Source: Salinarimonas sp. (GTDB lineage Bacteria > Pseudomonadota > Alphaproteobacteria > Rhizobiales > Beijerinckiaceae). From it: 64,000 nucleotides of DNA. Positions 8,047 through 17,123 of the stretch are shown in pieces. The stretch lies in NCBI RefSeq assembly GCF_040111675.1, contig NZ_CP157794.1, positions 1 through 64,000 of the forward strand. The letters run 5' to 3'. Position 1 is the first letter of the stretch. The number at the start of each line of letters is the position of its first letter. Both the position numbers and the translations under genes were made by a program. A model generated the notes under the pieces. It made no database searches. It had not been told where the DNA came from and saw nothing but the letters and a program-made list of their open reading frames with translations.

Positions 8047-8847
8047 ATGACCGAGCCGACGCCGACCGAGCCGACCGCCGAGCCGACCCAGTTCCGCGCC
8101 ATGGACCTCGAGGCGTACATCGCCGAAGGCGGCAAGCTCACCGCGCCGGAGAACGCGCCCTCGCGCTACCGCGCCGAGCTGATGCGGCTGATGGCGACCT
8201 TCGTCGATTCGGAGATGGCCGGCGCCGCCGGCTTCGCCGACGTGATCAACGAGGCGCCGGGCATCGAGGCGCGCATCGCCGCCGCGCGGATCGTTCTCGA
8301 GAAGCACGCCCATGCGGCGAAGGTGCTCGCGATCATGAGCGCCTTCGGCGCCGATGCCGGCCGCTACGCGCAGAGCCATCCGTGGACCGCGCGCCTGCCG
8401 CGGGAGGCCGACATCGGCGCCTCGCGCCACGGCGAGGACATGCGGCTCAACGTCTTCCATTACCCGCTCGCGGGCTGGGTCGACGCGGTGGTCATGAACG
8501 TGCTGATGGGCCGCGCCACGGTGATCCAGCTGGAGGAGCTCGCCCATCTCTCCTACCAGCCGCTCGCCGAAGCCTTCCGGGCGATCCTGCCGGTGGAGCG
8601 CCGCCATGCCGAGCTCGGCGAGGAGGGGCTCAGGCGCATCGTCGAGACCGGGGGCGGCGCGGCGGCGCAGGACAGCGTCGACTACTGGACGCCGCGGGTC
8701 GCCGCGAGCTTCGGCACCGGCGCCTCCGGACGCTTCGAGACCCACCGGCGCTTCGGCCTGCGGGGCACGCCCAACGCGGAGCTTCTCGCCCGCTGGCGCG
8801 CGGACGCGACGACGCGCCTCGCCGCGCTCGGCCTGACGCTGCCCTGA
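8047..8847 (+). CDS. PaaA/PaaC-like phenylacetic-acid-catabolism family protein (extra, sixth paa gene)
   Basis: 266 aa, starting 11 bases after paaE behind GAGGAGG. It belongs to the ferritin-like phenylacetic acid catabolic family but is neither PaaA nor PaaC, both of which are present upstream. Four helix carboxylates can be picked out: E56 (DSEMAGAAGF), E85 (LEKHAHAAK), E163/E164 (QLEELAHLSYQ) and E184-H187 (VERRHAEL). The last is a regular ExxH; the first expected ExxH is instead E85-K-H87-A-H89. A repetitive Thr-Glu-Pro leader (PTPTEPTAEPT) occupies the first 15 residues. Function unknown: a further oxygenase component, an accessory or repair subunit, or a related oxygenase are all possible. 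Confidence 0.8.
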   Translation: MTEPTPTEPTAEPTQFRAMDLEAYIAEGGKLTAPENAPSRYRAELMRLMATFVDSEMAGAAGFADVINEAPGIEARIAAARIVLEKHAHAAKVLAIMSAFGADAGRYAQSHPWTARLPREADIGASRHGEDMRLNVFHYPLAGWVDAVVMNVLMGRATVIQLEELAHLSYQPLAEAFRAILPVERRHAELGEEGLRRIVETGGGAAAQDSVDYWTPRVAASFGTGASGRFETHRRFGLRGTPNAELLARWRADATTRLAALGLTLP

Positions 8848-8884
8848 GGCGCCGATGCCGGCGCGTCGCCGCGCGCCGCCGGCC

Positions 8885-9511
8885 TCACTTGCGCTCGAAC
8901 ACGAGCGTTGCGTCCTGCGCGCCGTCGTAGGTCGGGTCCACCTCGAAGCTCGCCAGCACGAAGCCGCCCTCCTCGAAGGCGTAGACCGCGGACGCATAGG
9001 CGTCGCCGAGGCCGCGCCAGGCGCTGTAGGTGGTGATCGCCCGCGCCTGAGGATCGAATTCCGCGTTGACCAGAAGCGGCTTGGCCGAGAAGCCGTCGAC
9101 GGCTATCCGGTCGACGGCGGTCTGCTCCTCGTCGGCGTAGGAGACGTCCAGGTTCGGCTCGGCGAAGGCCAGCGGCTCCAGGCCGTAGCCCTGGTCCAGG
9201 AAGAAGGCGTGCACCGAATTGTAGGCGCCGCGCGTGCAGAGCGCGCGATAGAGCGTCGCCGTCTGCGGCTCGGTCGCCCAGGAGGGGGTCCAGGCCATGT
9301 CCCAGGCCGTGATCTCCAGCGCCTCGATCGGCAGCGGCTCGCCGGCCGTGCAGGCGCCCGCATAGCCGCTGGCGAGCGTGGCGGCGATCGCCGCGCTCGC
9401 GCCGGGAGCGGGCGCGCGCTCCGCCGCGGCGGCCGGAGCCGGCGCGATCGATGCGACGAGGGGGGCGAGCAGGAACGCGGCCGGGGCGGCGGCGCGAAGG
9501 AAACGGGACAC
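8885..9511 (-). CDS. Secreted protein, DUF1176-like
   Basis: I choose the GTG at 9511 (VSRFLRAAAPAAFLL...), 208 aa: it starts a clean signal peptide ending near APAAAA, and GGAGAG lies about 10 bases upstream. The frame is open further 5', but that part is Arg-rich and not signal-like. The mature part has Cys in YAGACTAGE and in LYRALCTRGAYNSVHAFFL, the second resembling the LYxxPCxxGAYN pattern of DUF1176 proteins. The tail WRGLGDAYASAVYAFEEGGF matches the usual DUF1176 ending loosely. Periplasmic; no known activity. It converges on the paa operon. Confidence 0.65.
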   Translation of the reverse strand: MSRFLRAAAPAAFLLAPLVASIAPAPAAAAERAPAPGASAAIAATLASGYAGACTAGEPLPIEALEITAWDMAWTPSWATEPQTATLYRALCTRGAYNSVHAFFLDQGYGLEPLAFAEPNLDVSYADEEQTAVDRIAVDGFSAKPLLVNAEFDPQARAITTYSAWRGLGDAYASAVYAFEEGGFVLASFEVDPTYDGAQDATLVFERK

Positions 9512-9696
9512 GGGTGGCACTCTCCGAGCTGGGCGGACCCGCCGGACGATGCCATGCCGAAGGCCGCCTGTCATGCGCCTCGCGCATCGGCGGGGCTCAC
9601 GTTCCGATCCGCAGGCGTCTTTCCTCGCCACTTCGGGGTGCTAAGCTCGACCGCCAGCGGCCCGCGACCGGCCGCCCGAGGAGGAGGAGACCCCAC

Positions 9697-11454
9697 ATGC
9701 GGATCCCACAGGCTGCGTCACGGCTCGCGCTCGCCGCGGCCCTCGCGCTTCCCGCCGCTGCTCTCGCCCAGACCGCCGAGCTGGCGCCCGCGCCCGAGGC
9801 CGCCACCGGCGTCGCCGAGGCCCGCGAGGCCGTTCGCGCCGAGCGGCGGATGGTGGCCGCCGCGAACCCGATCGCGGCCGAGGCCGGGCTCGCCATCCTG
9901 CGCGCGGGCGGCAACGCCGTCGACGCCATGGTGACGACGCAGCTCGTCCTCAACATCGTCGAGCCGCAATCCTCCGGCATCGGCGGCGGCGCCTTCCTGC
10001 TCTACTGGGACGCCGGCGACCGCGATCTCGTCACCCTCGACGGCCGCGAGACCGCGCCGGCGGCGGCGACGCCGGAGCGCTTCCTCGGCGCGGACGGCGC
10101 GCCGATGCCGTTCTGGGAGGCCGTCGTCGGCGGGCTGTCGGTCGGCGTGCCGGGCACGCCGGCGCTGATGGCCGAGGCGCACGCCCGCTACGGCCGCCTG
10201 CCCTGGGAGAGCCTGTTCACCATCCCGATTCGGCTGGCCGAGGACGGCTTCCCCGTCTCGCCGCGCCTCCACGCGCTCCTCGACGGCGACCGGGCGCTGC
10301 GCGACGATCCGCGCGCGCGGGCGCTCTACTACCAGGAGGACGGGACGCCGCTGCCCGTCGGCACGATGCTGCGCAACCCTGCGCTCGCCGAGACGCTGCG
10401 CCGTCTCGCGTCGGAGGGCGCGTCGGCCTTCTACGAGGGGCCGATCGCCGTCGACATCGTCGAGACGGTCGCCGGCCACCCGACCAACCCGGGCGACATG
10501 ACGCTCTCCGATCTCGCCGGCTACCGCGTGATCGAGCGCGAGCCGGTTTGCGTCGAATACCGCGTCTACGACGTCTGCGGCATGGGTCCGCCCTCGTCCG
10601 GCGCCTCCACGGTGGGCCAGATCCTGGAGCTGGTGGAAGGCTTCGATCTCGCCGAGATGGGCCCGGGCCCGGAGGCGGCGCACGTCGTCAGCGAGGCGAG
10701 CCGGCTCGCCTTCGCCGACCGCAACCAGTACCTCGCCGACGCGGATTTCGTCTCCGTGCCGATGCGGGGGCTCCTCGACGAGAGCTATCTCGACGCCCGC
10801 GCCACGCTGATCGCGCCCGACGGCTCGATGGGCGCGGCCGAGCCGGGCGAGCCGCCCTATTGGCGCGAGGGCCTGCGCGCGCCCTCGATCGACACCTCGA
10901 CGGGCACGAGCCACGTCTCCATCGTCGATTCCGACGGCAACGCGGTCTCGCTCACGACCACGATCGAGAGCGCTTTCGGGGCGCGGCTGATGACGGCGGG
11001 CGGCTTCCTGCTCAACAACGAGCTCACCGACTTCTCCTTCCGCCCCGAGGTCGACGGCCGGCCGGTGGCGAACCGGGTCGCGCCCGGCAAGCGCCCGCGC
11101 TCGTCCATGGCGCCGACGATGGTCTTCGACGCCTTCGACCGGCTCTACGTCGTCGTCGGCTCGCCGGGCGGCAGCCGGATCATCGGCTACGTGGCGAAAT
11201 CGCTGATCGCCATGCTCGACTGGGGCCTGGACCCGCAGCAGGCGGCGGCCTTCCCGGCCTTCCTCTCGCGCAACGGCCCGACCGAGCTGGAGGAGGGCAG
11301 CCTCGCCGCCGAGTGGGCGCCGAAGCTCGAGGCGATGGGCCACGAGGTGCGGCTCGCCGAGATGACGTCGGGCCTCCACGCCGTCGTGGTGACCCCCGCC
11401 GGCCTCCTCGGCGGCGCCGACCCCCGCCGCGAAGGCGTCGCCGTGGGGGATTGA
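9697..11454 (+). CDS. ggt: Gamma-glutamyltransferase (glutathione hydrolase)
   Basis: 585 aa with a cleavable signal peptide (RIPQAASRLALAAALALPAA, cleavage near ALAQ). It is an N-terminal-nucleophile hydrolase precursor; the predicted autoprocessing site puts T404 (GTSHVSIVDSDGNAV) at the start of the small subunit. Substrate-side motifs NIVEPQSSGIGGGAFLLYWD (about residue 87), DGRETAP and PGKRPRSSMAPT, plus the closing GSPGGSRII, are present. It acts in the periplasm on glutathione and other gamma-glutamyl peptides. The ATG at 9697 follows GAGGAGGAGGAG. The nearby Dpp-type importers and M20 hydrolase suggest peptide scavenging. Confidence 0.93.
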   Translation: MRIPQAASRLALAAALALPAAALAQTAELAPAPEAATGVAEAREAVRAERRMVAAANPIAAEAGLAILRAGGNAVDAMVTTQLVLNIVEPQSSGIGGGAFLLYWDAGDRDLVTLDGRETAPAAATPERFLGADGAPMPFWEAVVGGLSVGVPGTPALMAEAHARYGRLPWESLFTIPIRLAEDGFPVSPRLHALLDGDRALRDDPRARALYYQEDGTPLPVGTMLRNPALAETLRRLASEGASAFYEGPIAVDIVETVAGHPTNPGDMTLSDLAGYRVIEREPVCVEYRVYDVCGMGPPSSGASTVGQILELVEGFDLAEMGPGPEAAHVVSEASRLAFADRNQYLADADFVSVPMRGLLDESYLDARATLIAPDGSMGAAEPGEPPYWREGLRAPSIDTSTGTSHVSIVDSDGNAVSLTTTIESAFGARLMTAGGFLLNNELTDFSFRPEVDGRPVANRVAPGKRPRSSMAPTMVFDAFDRLYVVVGSPGGSRIIGYVAKSLIAMLDWGLDPQQAAAFPAFLSRNGPTELEEGSLAAEWAPKLEAMGHEVRLAEMTSGLHAVVVTPAGLLGGADPRREGVAVGD

Positions 11455-11525
11455 GGAGGACCGCGGGCGAAGTGCGCGTCGGGCTACGAGCGACGCGTGG
11501 TCTTTCCTTCCCTGTAGGGGAAGGT

Positions 11526-11676
11526 GTCGCGCCGCGAAGCGGCGTGACGGATGGGGCGCGGCGCGAAAGCGACGCGTTCCGCGAAGCGGAAGCCATCGGC
11601 GGCGTCCGGCTCACCCGTCGATTTCGGCTTCGCCGAACGCGCGTGCCGCGCGCCCCATCCGTCTCGGCTTCGCCGA
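11526..11676. repeat. Nested palindromic intergenic element (REP/BIME-like)
   Basis: This lies in the 341-bp gap between ggt and the M20 gene. A 15-base perfect inverted repeat, GACGGATGGGGCGCG (11546-11560) and its complement (11649-11663), encloses about 88 bases. Compact hairpins with GAA or TTC loops sit in and around it: 11530-11544 (CGCCGC-gaa-GCGGCG), 11577-11591 (TTCCGC-gaa-GCGGAA), 11623-11637 (TTCGGC-ttc-GCCGAA) and 11664-11676. No convincing ORF crosses it. The rest of the gap (11677-11795) has another pair of C/G runs (CTCACCCCTC ... GGGGAGAGGGG) and no gene. It may terminate or stabilise the convergent transcripts. Confidence 0.6.
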
Positions 11677-11795
11677 CCCCATCCGCCGGGCTTTTCTCAC
11701 CCCTCGACGGCCAGGGACGACGTGTGGATCGACCAGCCCTCGGGGAGAGGGGAGTCCCGCGGCGCTCTACGATGCGGTCCGCGCGCCGCGCCCTC

Positions 11796-12965
11796 TCACC
11801 CCGCCGGCATCGCCGTCTCGACGAGCTTCGCCCACAGCGAGACGCCGTAGGGGATGGCCGCGTCGTTGAAGTCGTAGGCCGGGTGGTGGACGCCCGCCGT
11901 GTCGCCGTTGCCGAGGAAGATGTAGGCGCCCGGCCGGCTCTCGAGCATGTAGGAGAAGTCCTCCGCGCCCATCAGCGGGGCGATGGTCTGGTCGACCGCG
12001 CGCTCGCCGCCGATCGCGGCGGCGATGCCGGCCAGGAATTCGGTCTCGTCGGGATCGTTCTTCGTCACCGGGTAGCCGCGGCGATAGTCGACGCGGCCCT
12101 TGGCGCCGTGGGCTGCGCAGATGCTGTCGACCACCTCGCGGATGCGCGTCTCGCACAGGTCGCGCACGTCCTCGTCGAGGGTGCGGGTCGTGCCCTTGAG
12201 ATGCGCCGTCTGCGGGATGACGTTGTAGGTGTCGCCGGTCCTGATCATGCAGATCGAGATCACGGCGCTCTTCAACGGGTCGACGTTGCGCGCGACGATC
12301 GCCTGCAGCGCGGTGACGAGCTGGGAGACCACGAGCGCCGTGTCGATGCATTCGTGCGGGCGCGCGGCGTGGCCGCCCTTGCCCTCGACGTGGATGTCGA
12401 AATGGTCCGCCGCGGCCATCAGCGGGCCGGGGCGGAGCGCGAAGGCGCCCACCGGCACGCCCGGCATGTTGTGCAGGCCGTAGACCCGCTGGATGCCGAA
12501 GCGCTCCATCATGCCGTCCTTGACCATGGCGTCGCCGCCGCCGCCGCCCTCCTCGGCCGGCTGGAAGATCAGCACCGCCGTGCCGTCGAAGTTGCGCGTC
12601 TCGGCCAGGTACTTGGCCGCGCCGAGCAGGATGGCGGTGTGGCCGTCGTGGCCGCAGGCGTGCATCTTGCCGGGCGCCTTGGAGGCGTGCGGGAGCCCGG
12701 TCGCTTCCTCGATGGGCAGGGCGTCCATGTCCGCGCGGATGCCGATCACGCGCCCGCTCGCGTTCGAGCGGCCCTCGATCACCGCGACGACGCCGGTGCG
12801 GCCGATGCCCTCGACCACCTCGTCGCAGCCGAAGTCGCGGCATTTCTGCGCGACGATGCCGGCGGTGCGATGGACGTCGAAGAGCAGCTCGGGGTTCTCG
12901 TGGAAGTCGCGGCGCCAGACGGCGATCTCGTCGGCCATCTCGGCCACGCGATTGATGACGGGCAT
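11796..12965 (-). CDS. M20D-family amidohydrolase (hippurate/N-acyl-amino-acid hydrolase type)
   Basis: 389 aa from the ATG at 12965 (MPVINRVAEMADEIAVWRRD), which has GGAGGACA upstream. Dizinc motifs are RRDFHENPELLFD (residue about 17), MHACGHDGHTAILLGAAKYL (about 100) and PAEEGGGG (about 138); a C-terminal GAEDFSYM (about 327) is typical of the family. M20D enzymes hydrolyse N-acylated or hippurate-like amino acids, or dipeptides, in the cytosol. It is divergent from the first peptide-transporter module, with which it could share a substrate. The exact acyl group cannot be read from sequence. Confidence 0.9.
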   Translation of the reverse strand: MPVINRVAEMADEIAVWRRDFHENPELLFDVHRTAGIVAQKCRDFGCDEVVEGIGRTGVVAVIEGRSNASGRVIGIRADMDALPIEEATGLPHASKAPGKMHACGHDGHTAILLGAAKYLAETRNFDGTAVLIFQPAEEGGGGGDAMVKDGMMERFGIQRVYGLHNMPGVPVGAFALRPGPLMAAADHFDIHVEGKGGHAARPHECIDTALVVSQLVTALQAIVARNVDPLKSAVISICMIRTGDTYNVIPQTAHLKGTTRTLDEDVRDLCETRIREVVDSICAAHGAKGRVDYRRGYPVTKNDPDETEFLAGIAAAIGGERAVDQTIAPLMGAEDFSYMLESRPGAYIFLGNGDTAGVHHPAYDFNDAAIPYGVSLWAKLVETAMPAG

Positions 12966-13355
12966 CGTGGGGTGTCCTCCGGAAGCGGGCCGAAACGGCC
13001 CCTGCGTTGCAGGCAAGAAAACAGCGACGATTCGCGGCGGTCAATCGCGGCCGCGTCCGGGGCGCTTTGGGCAGCGGCGCACGACTCGCCGTCCGGCCGG
13101 GATTCGACCGTGCGGAAAAACGATTGTTCGATTGCGTCAAGTCGTGATCCGTCCGGAACCGCGACGGTGCGCGGCGTTCGACCGCGGACGCGGCGCGGCG
13201 CAAGGCGTCGATTGCGCACTGGACCGAGGCTCGCGCCACGCTCTAGGATGCCGGCCGAGCGCGACCGGGCGAGCCGTTCCACCAGCCGCCCCATGCGCCC
13301 GCAACGAACGAGGCTCGCGACCGCAGACGAGCCCTCCAGTGGAGAACGAGAGCCC
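12966..13355. other. Divergent intergenic region between M20 hydrolase and transporter
   Basis: 390 bases with no gene I would support. It must contain the promoters of both flanking genes. On the minus strand TTGACG (13140 to 13135) could be a -35 box for the M20 gene, but no good -10 follows. On the plus strand TGGACC (13220-13225) and TAGGAT (13244-13249), 18 bases apart, are a weak pair ahead of the transporter. The Shine-Dalgarno of the solute-binding gene is GGAGA at 13341-13345. Confidence 0.3.
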
Positions 13356-14951
13356 ATGACCAAACGCTTGTCCGTCCTCGCCCTGACCACGGCGGCGCTG
13401 CTCGGCGCGACGGCGCTCGGCGCCTCGGCGGCGTCCCTGCGCTACGCCAACCAGGGCGACCTCAAGTCGCTCGACCCCTACACGCTGAACGAGACGACGG
13501 CGAACGCCCATCTCGGCCACGTCTACGAGGGCCTCACCAAGCGCGGCAAGGACCTGGCCATCGAGCCTGGCCTCGCCGAGAGCTGGGAGATCCTCGACGG
13601 CGGCACGCGCTGGCGCTTCAAGCTGCGCGAGGGCGTCACGTTCCACAACGGCAATCCCTTCACCGCCGACGACGTGATCTTCTCCGCCGAGCGCGTGCGC
13701 GCCACGGGGTCGAACTTCCAGACCCGCGTCCCGGCGGGCGCCACCTTCATCAAGATCGACGACCACACCGTCGACGTGGTGCTGGATACGCCCAACCCGA
13801 TCCTGAACGCCCAGTGGGACACCTGGTACATCATGGATCAGGAATGGGCGCAGGAGCACGGCGTCGAGATGCCGACCCCGGCCTCCGCCGAGACGCCGAG
13901 CTTCGCCGCCCTCAACGCCAACGGCACCGGGCCCTTCACCATCACGGTGCACGAGCCCGGCGTGCGCACGGTCTTCACGAAGAACGAGGATTGGTGGGAC
14001 GAGCCCGAGCACAATCTCGACGAGATCGTGTTCACGCCGATCGCGTCCGACGCGACCCGCGTGGCGGCGCTGCTCTCCGGCGAGGTCGACGTGATCGAGC
14101 CCGTGCCGGTGCAGGACATCGAGCGCGTGCGCGCCTCCGATCGCGCCGAGGTGCTGACCGGGCCGGAGCTGCGCACCATCTTCCTCGGCTTCGACCAGAC
14201 CCGCGACGAGCTGCTCTACTCGAACGTCGAGGGCGAGAACCCCTTCAAGGACGTGCGCGTGCGCGAGGCGTTCATGCGCGCCATCGACGCGGACCTGATC
14301 CGCGACCGCGTCATGCGCGGCCTGTCGACGCCCTCGGCGCTGATGATCGCGCCGGAGCTGTTCGCGCATTCGGAGGAGTTCGAGCGTCCGGGCTACGATC
14401 CGGAGCGCGCGCGCGAGCTCCTCGCCGAGGCCGGCTATCCCGACGGCTTCGAGGTCGGCATGGACTGCCCGAACGACCGCTACGTCAACGACGAGGCGAT
14501 CTGCCAGGGCGTGGTGTCGATGCTGGCGCGCGTCGGCGTGACGGTGAACCTCAACGCCCAGCCCAAGGCGCAGTACTTCGCCAAGGTGCTGAAGTCCGGC
14601 GGCTACGACACCTCCTTCTATCTCCTCGGCTGGACGCCCGGCACGTTCGATTCCCACAACGTGCTCCACGACCTGCACGGCTGCCGCGCCGAGGGCTCGG
14701 CCCGCGGCGAGACCAATCTCGGCGGCTACTGCAACCCGGACGTCGATGCGCTGATCGAGCAGATCCTGGTCGAGTCCGACGAGGACAAGCGCAACGCGCT
14801 GATCAAGCAGGCCTACGAGATCACGACGGGCGAGTTCGCCTACGTCCCGCTCCACCAGCAGGCGCTGGCCTGGGGCGTGGCGAGCGACGTCGAGCTGGTG
14901 CAGCGCGCCGACAACCAGGTGCTGCTCTACTGGGCCCGCAAGGGCGAGTGA
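13356..14951 (+). CDS. Peptide ABC transporter solute-binding protein (SBP_bac_5), module 1
   Basis: 531 aa periplasmic binding protein of the DppA/OppA family. A signal peptide (TKRLSVLALTTAALLGATAL) is cut near ASA|ASL. Family signatures include LKSLDPYTLNE, WRFKLREGVTFHNGNPFTADD (about residue 88) and NANGTGPFTI. It shares the distinctive CPNDRYVNDEAICQ and VPVQDIER segments with the second binding protein at 17124, so the two are paralogues. A strong hairpin directly after the stop separates it from its permease genes. Ligand unknown; di- or oligopeptide is the usual class. Confidence 0.92.
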   Translation: MTKRLSVLALTTAALLGATALGASAASLRYANQGDLKSLDPYTLNETTANAHLGHVYEGLTKRGKDLAIEPGLAESWEILDGGTRWRFKLREGVTFHNGNPFTADDVIFSAERVRATGSNFQTRVPAGATFIKIDDHTVDVVLDTPNPILNAQWDTWYIMDQEWAQEHGVEMPTPASAETPSFAALNANGTGPFTITVHEPGVRTVFTKNEDWWDEPEHNLDEIVFTPIASDATRVAALLSGEVDVIEPVPVQDIERVRASDRAEVLTGPELRTIFLGFDQTRDELLYSNVEGENPFKDVRVREAFMRAIDADLIRDRVMRGLSTPSALMIAPELFAHSEEFERPGYDPERARELLAEAGYPDGFEVGMDCPNDRYVNDEAICQGVVSMLARVGVTVNLNAQPKAQYFAKVLKSGGYDTSFYLLGWTPGTFDSHNVLHDLHGCRAEGSARGETNLGGYCNPDVDALIEQILVESDEDKRNALIKQAYEITTGEFAYVPLHQQALAWGVASDVELVQRADNQVLLYWARKGE

Positions 14952-14970
14952 TCGCCTGAACCCGTCACGG

Positions 14971-15008
14971 GCGGCGGCGGAGCGTCCCTCCTCCGCCGCC
15001 GCTCTTTT
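14971..15008 (+). terminator. Hairpin with T-run between solute-binding gene and permease genes
   Basis: GCGGCGGCGGAG (14971-14982) pairs perfectly with CTCCGCCGCCGC (14991-15002) around an 8-base loop, followed by TCTTTT. This looks like an intrinsic terminator placed inside the transporter operon, 12 bases before the next ATG. Partial read-through, or 3'-end protection of the upstream message, would give excess binding protein over permease. Confidence 0.75.
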
Positions 15009-15020
15009 CAGAACGGTCCC

Positions 15021-16001
15021 ATGATCGCCTTCATCATCCGCCGCGTCCTGCAAGCGATCGGCGTCCTCATCGCGGTCGGCCTCATCGCGTTCTCGATGTT
15101 CCGCTTCGCCGGCGACCCGGTGAACCAGCTCGTCGGCATCGACACGCCCGCGGCCGAGCGGGAGGCTCTGCGCGAGGCGCTCGGCCTCGACGACCCGGTG
15201 CCGGTTCAGTTCATGAACTACATCGTCAAGGCGGCGCAGTTCGACTTCGGCATCTCCTACCAGTTCCGCCAGCCGGTCTCGGACATGCTGGCGAGCCGCG
15301 CCCCCGCGACGCTCGAGCTCGCCATCGTGGCGACGATCTTCGCCCTCGTGGTGGGCGTGCTGATGGGCGTCTACTCGGCGCTCAAGCGGGATTCGGCGCT
15401 CGCCAAGATCTTCCAGGCCGTGTCCCTGATCGGCATCTCGCTGCCGACCTTCCTGATCGGCATCCTCTTGATCTACGTCTTCTCCGTCTCGCTCGGCTGG
15501 CTCCCCTCCTTCGGCCGCGGCGAGGTGGTGCCGCTCGGCTGGTGGTCGACGGGGCTCCTCACCGCCTCGGGCTGGGCCGCCATCGTCATGCCGGCGATCA
15601 CGCTGGGCCTGTTCCAGATGACGCTGATCATGCGCCTCGTGCGCGCCGAGATGCTGGAGGTGCTGCGGGCCGACTACATCCGCTTCGCCCGCGCCCGCGG
15701 GCTGACGCGCCGGGCCATCAATTTCGGGCACGCCCTGAAGAACACGCTCATCCCGGTGATCACGGTGGCGGGGCTCCAGTTCGGCTCGGTGATCGCGTTC
15801 GCCATCATCACCGAGACGGTGTTCCAGTGGCCCGGCATGGGCCTGCTCTTCGTCCAGGCCGTCCAGAACGTCGACATCCCCATCATGGCCGCGTACCTGA
15901 TGTTCGTCGGCGCCATCTTCGTGGTGATCAACCTGATCGTCGACATCCTCTACACCATCGTCGACCCGCGCCTGCGCGGCTCCCTGCGCGCGCCGACCTG
16001 A
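15021..16001 (+). CDS. Peptide ABC transporter permease, DppB type (module 1)
   Basis: 326 aa with the DppB/OppB layout: a first helix at the N-terminus (MIAFIIRRVLQAIGVLIAVGLIAFSM), a periplasmic loop, and five further helices. The EAA cytoplasmic loop is at LRADYIRFARARGLTRRAI (about residue 215). It sits 19 bases after the intra-operon hairpin and 13 bases before the second permease. No ATPase gene lies in this module. Confidence 0.93.
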   Translation: MIAFIIRRVLQAIGVLIAVGLIAFSMFRFAGDPVNQLVGIDTPAAEREALREALGLDDPVPVQFMNYIVKAAQFDFGISYQFRQPVSDMLASRAPATLELAIVATIFALVVGVLMGVYSALKRDSALAKIFQAVSLIGISLPTFLIGILLIYVFSVSLGWLPSFGRGEVVPLGWWSTGLLTASGWAAIVMPAITLGLFQMTLIMRLVRAEMLEVLRADYIRFARARGLTRRAINFGHALKNTLIPVITVAGLQFGSVIAFAIITETVFQWPGMGLLFVQAVQNVDIPIMAAYLMFVGAIFVVINLIVDILYTIVDPRLRGSLRAPT

Positions 16002-16014
16002 GGAGGGGCGAGAC

Positions 16015-16989
16015 ATGCACAATCCCGTCCCCGCCTCCGATCTCGAGACCGAGGAGAAGGCCGCGATCGAGCGCCAGCCCTCGCTCCTGGTCCGCGCGCT
16101 CGACAGCGACGTGATGGCGAGCTTCCTGCGCTCGAAGCTCACCATCGCCGCCGCGATCGTGACGGCCCTGTTCTTCCTGCTCGCGTTGTTCGCGGGCGTC
16201 GTGTCGCCCCAGAACCCGTTCGACCCCGCGCAGCTCGACCTGTTCAACTCACGCCTGCCGCCGGTCTGGGCGGACATGGGCACGATGCCCTACGTGCTCG
16301 GCACGGACGAGCAGGGCCGCGACATGTTCTCCGCCATCGCCTACGGCCTGCGCATCTCGCTGCTCGTCGGCTTCGCCGGCGTCTTCCTCGCCGCGGCGAT
16401 CGGCATCACGCTGGGGCTGCTCGCGGGCTATCTCGGCGGGATCGTCGACACCGTGGTGATGCGCATCGCCGACGTGCAGCTCACCTTCCCCGCGATCCTG
16501 ATCGCGCTTCTCGTCGACGGCGTGGCGAAATCGGTGCTCGGCGGCCAGCTCGACGAGATGACTATCCTCTCCGTGCTCGTGCTCGCCATCGGCCTGTCCT
16601 TCTGGGTGCAGTACGCCCGCACCGTGCGCGGCTCGGTGCTGGTGGAGAAGAACAAGGACTACGTCGCCGCCGCCAAGCTGATCGGCCTGCCGGCGCCGGT
16701 GATCATGGCGCGCCACGTCCTGCCCAACGTCATGGGGCCCGTGCTGGTGATCGCGACGATCAACCTCGCGCTCGCCGTCATCACCGAGGCGACGCTCTCC
16801 TTCCTGGGTTCGGGCATGCCCGACACGATGCCCTCGCTGGGCACGCTGATCCGCATCGGAAACAACTACCTGTTCTCCGGCGAGTGGTGGATCGTCGCGT
16901 TCCCGGGCATCGCGCTCGCGCTGCTGGTGCTCGCGATCAACCTCCTGGGGGATTGGCTGCGCGACGCCCTAAATCCGAAGTTGCGGTAG
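16015..16989 (+). CDS. Peptide ABC transporter permease, DppC type (module 1)
   Basis: 324 aa. It has the long cytoplasmic N-terminus of DppC/OppC proteins, a first helix around LTIAAAIVTALFFLLALFAG, the GTDEQGRDMFSAIAYG signature (about residue 98), and an EAA loop at KDYVAAAKLIGLPAPVIMARHVLPN. It ends the first transporter module; the second binding protein follows after 134 bases with its own promoter. It probably uses the ATPases encoded at 20939-22992. Confidence 0.93.
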   Translation: MHNPVPASDLETEEKAAIERQPSLLVRALDSDVMASFLRSKLTIAAAIVTALFFLLALFAGVVSPQNPFDPAQLDLFNSRLPPVWADMGTMPYVLGTDEQGRDMFSAIAYGLRISLLVGFAGVFLAAAIGITLGLLAGYLGGIVDTVVMRIADVQLTFPAILIALLVDGVAKSVLGGQLDEMTILSVLVLAIGLSFWVQYARTVRGSVLVEKNKDYVAAAKLIGLPAPVIMARHVLPNVMGPVLVIATINLALAVITEATLSFLGSGMPDTMPSLGTLIRIGNNYLFSGEWWIVAFPGIALALLVLAINLLGDWLRDALNPKLR

Positions 16990-17033
16990 ATTCGGCTTGG
17001 CTTGCTCGACTTCGGAAATTTGCGTAAGCGCCG

Positions 17034-17063
17034 GTGACAAAACGACAACGGGCCTTCTATGAT
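17034..17063 (+). promoter_or_regulatory. Sigma-70-like promoter for module 2
   Basis: GTGACA (17034-17039) and TATGAT (17058-17063) each match the consensus at five of six positions, with an 18-base spacer, in the 134-bp gap before the second solute-binding gene. It is one of the clearest promoters in the window and implies that module 2 is transcribed independently of module 1. Confidence 0.6.
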
Positions 17064-17123
17064 CCGGCCCATCGGCCGGGGCGCGCAGCGAAGAACGCGC
17101 CCGGCCCCCAAGAGGAGAGGACG

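Noticed and set aside
10548..14951. 1467-codon open frame covering half of ggt, the M20 gene and the solute-binding gene
   Set aside because: Only its last 531 residues (from 13356) are protein-like; the rest is antisense or out of frame to real genes.
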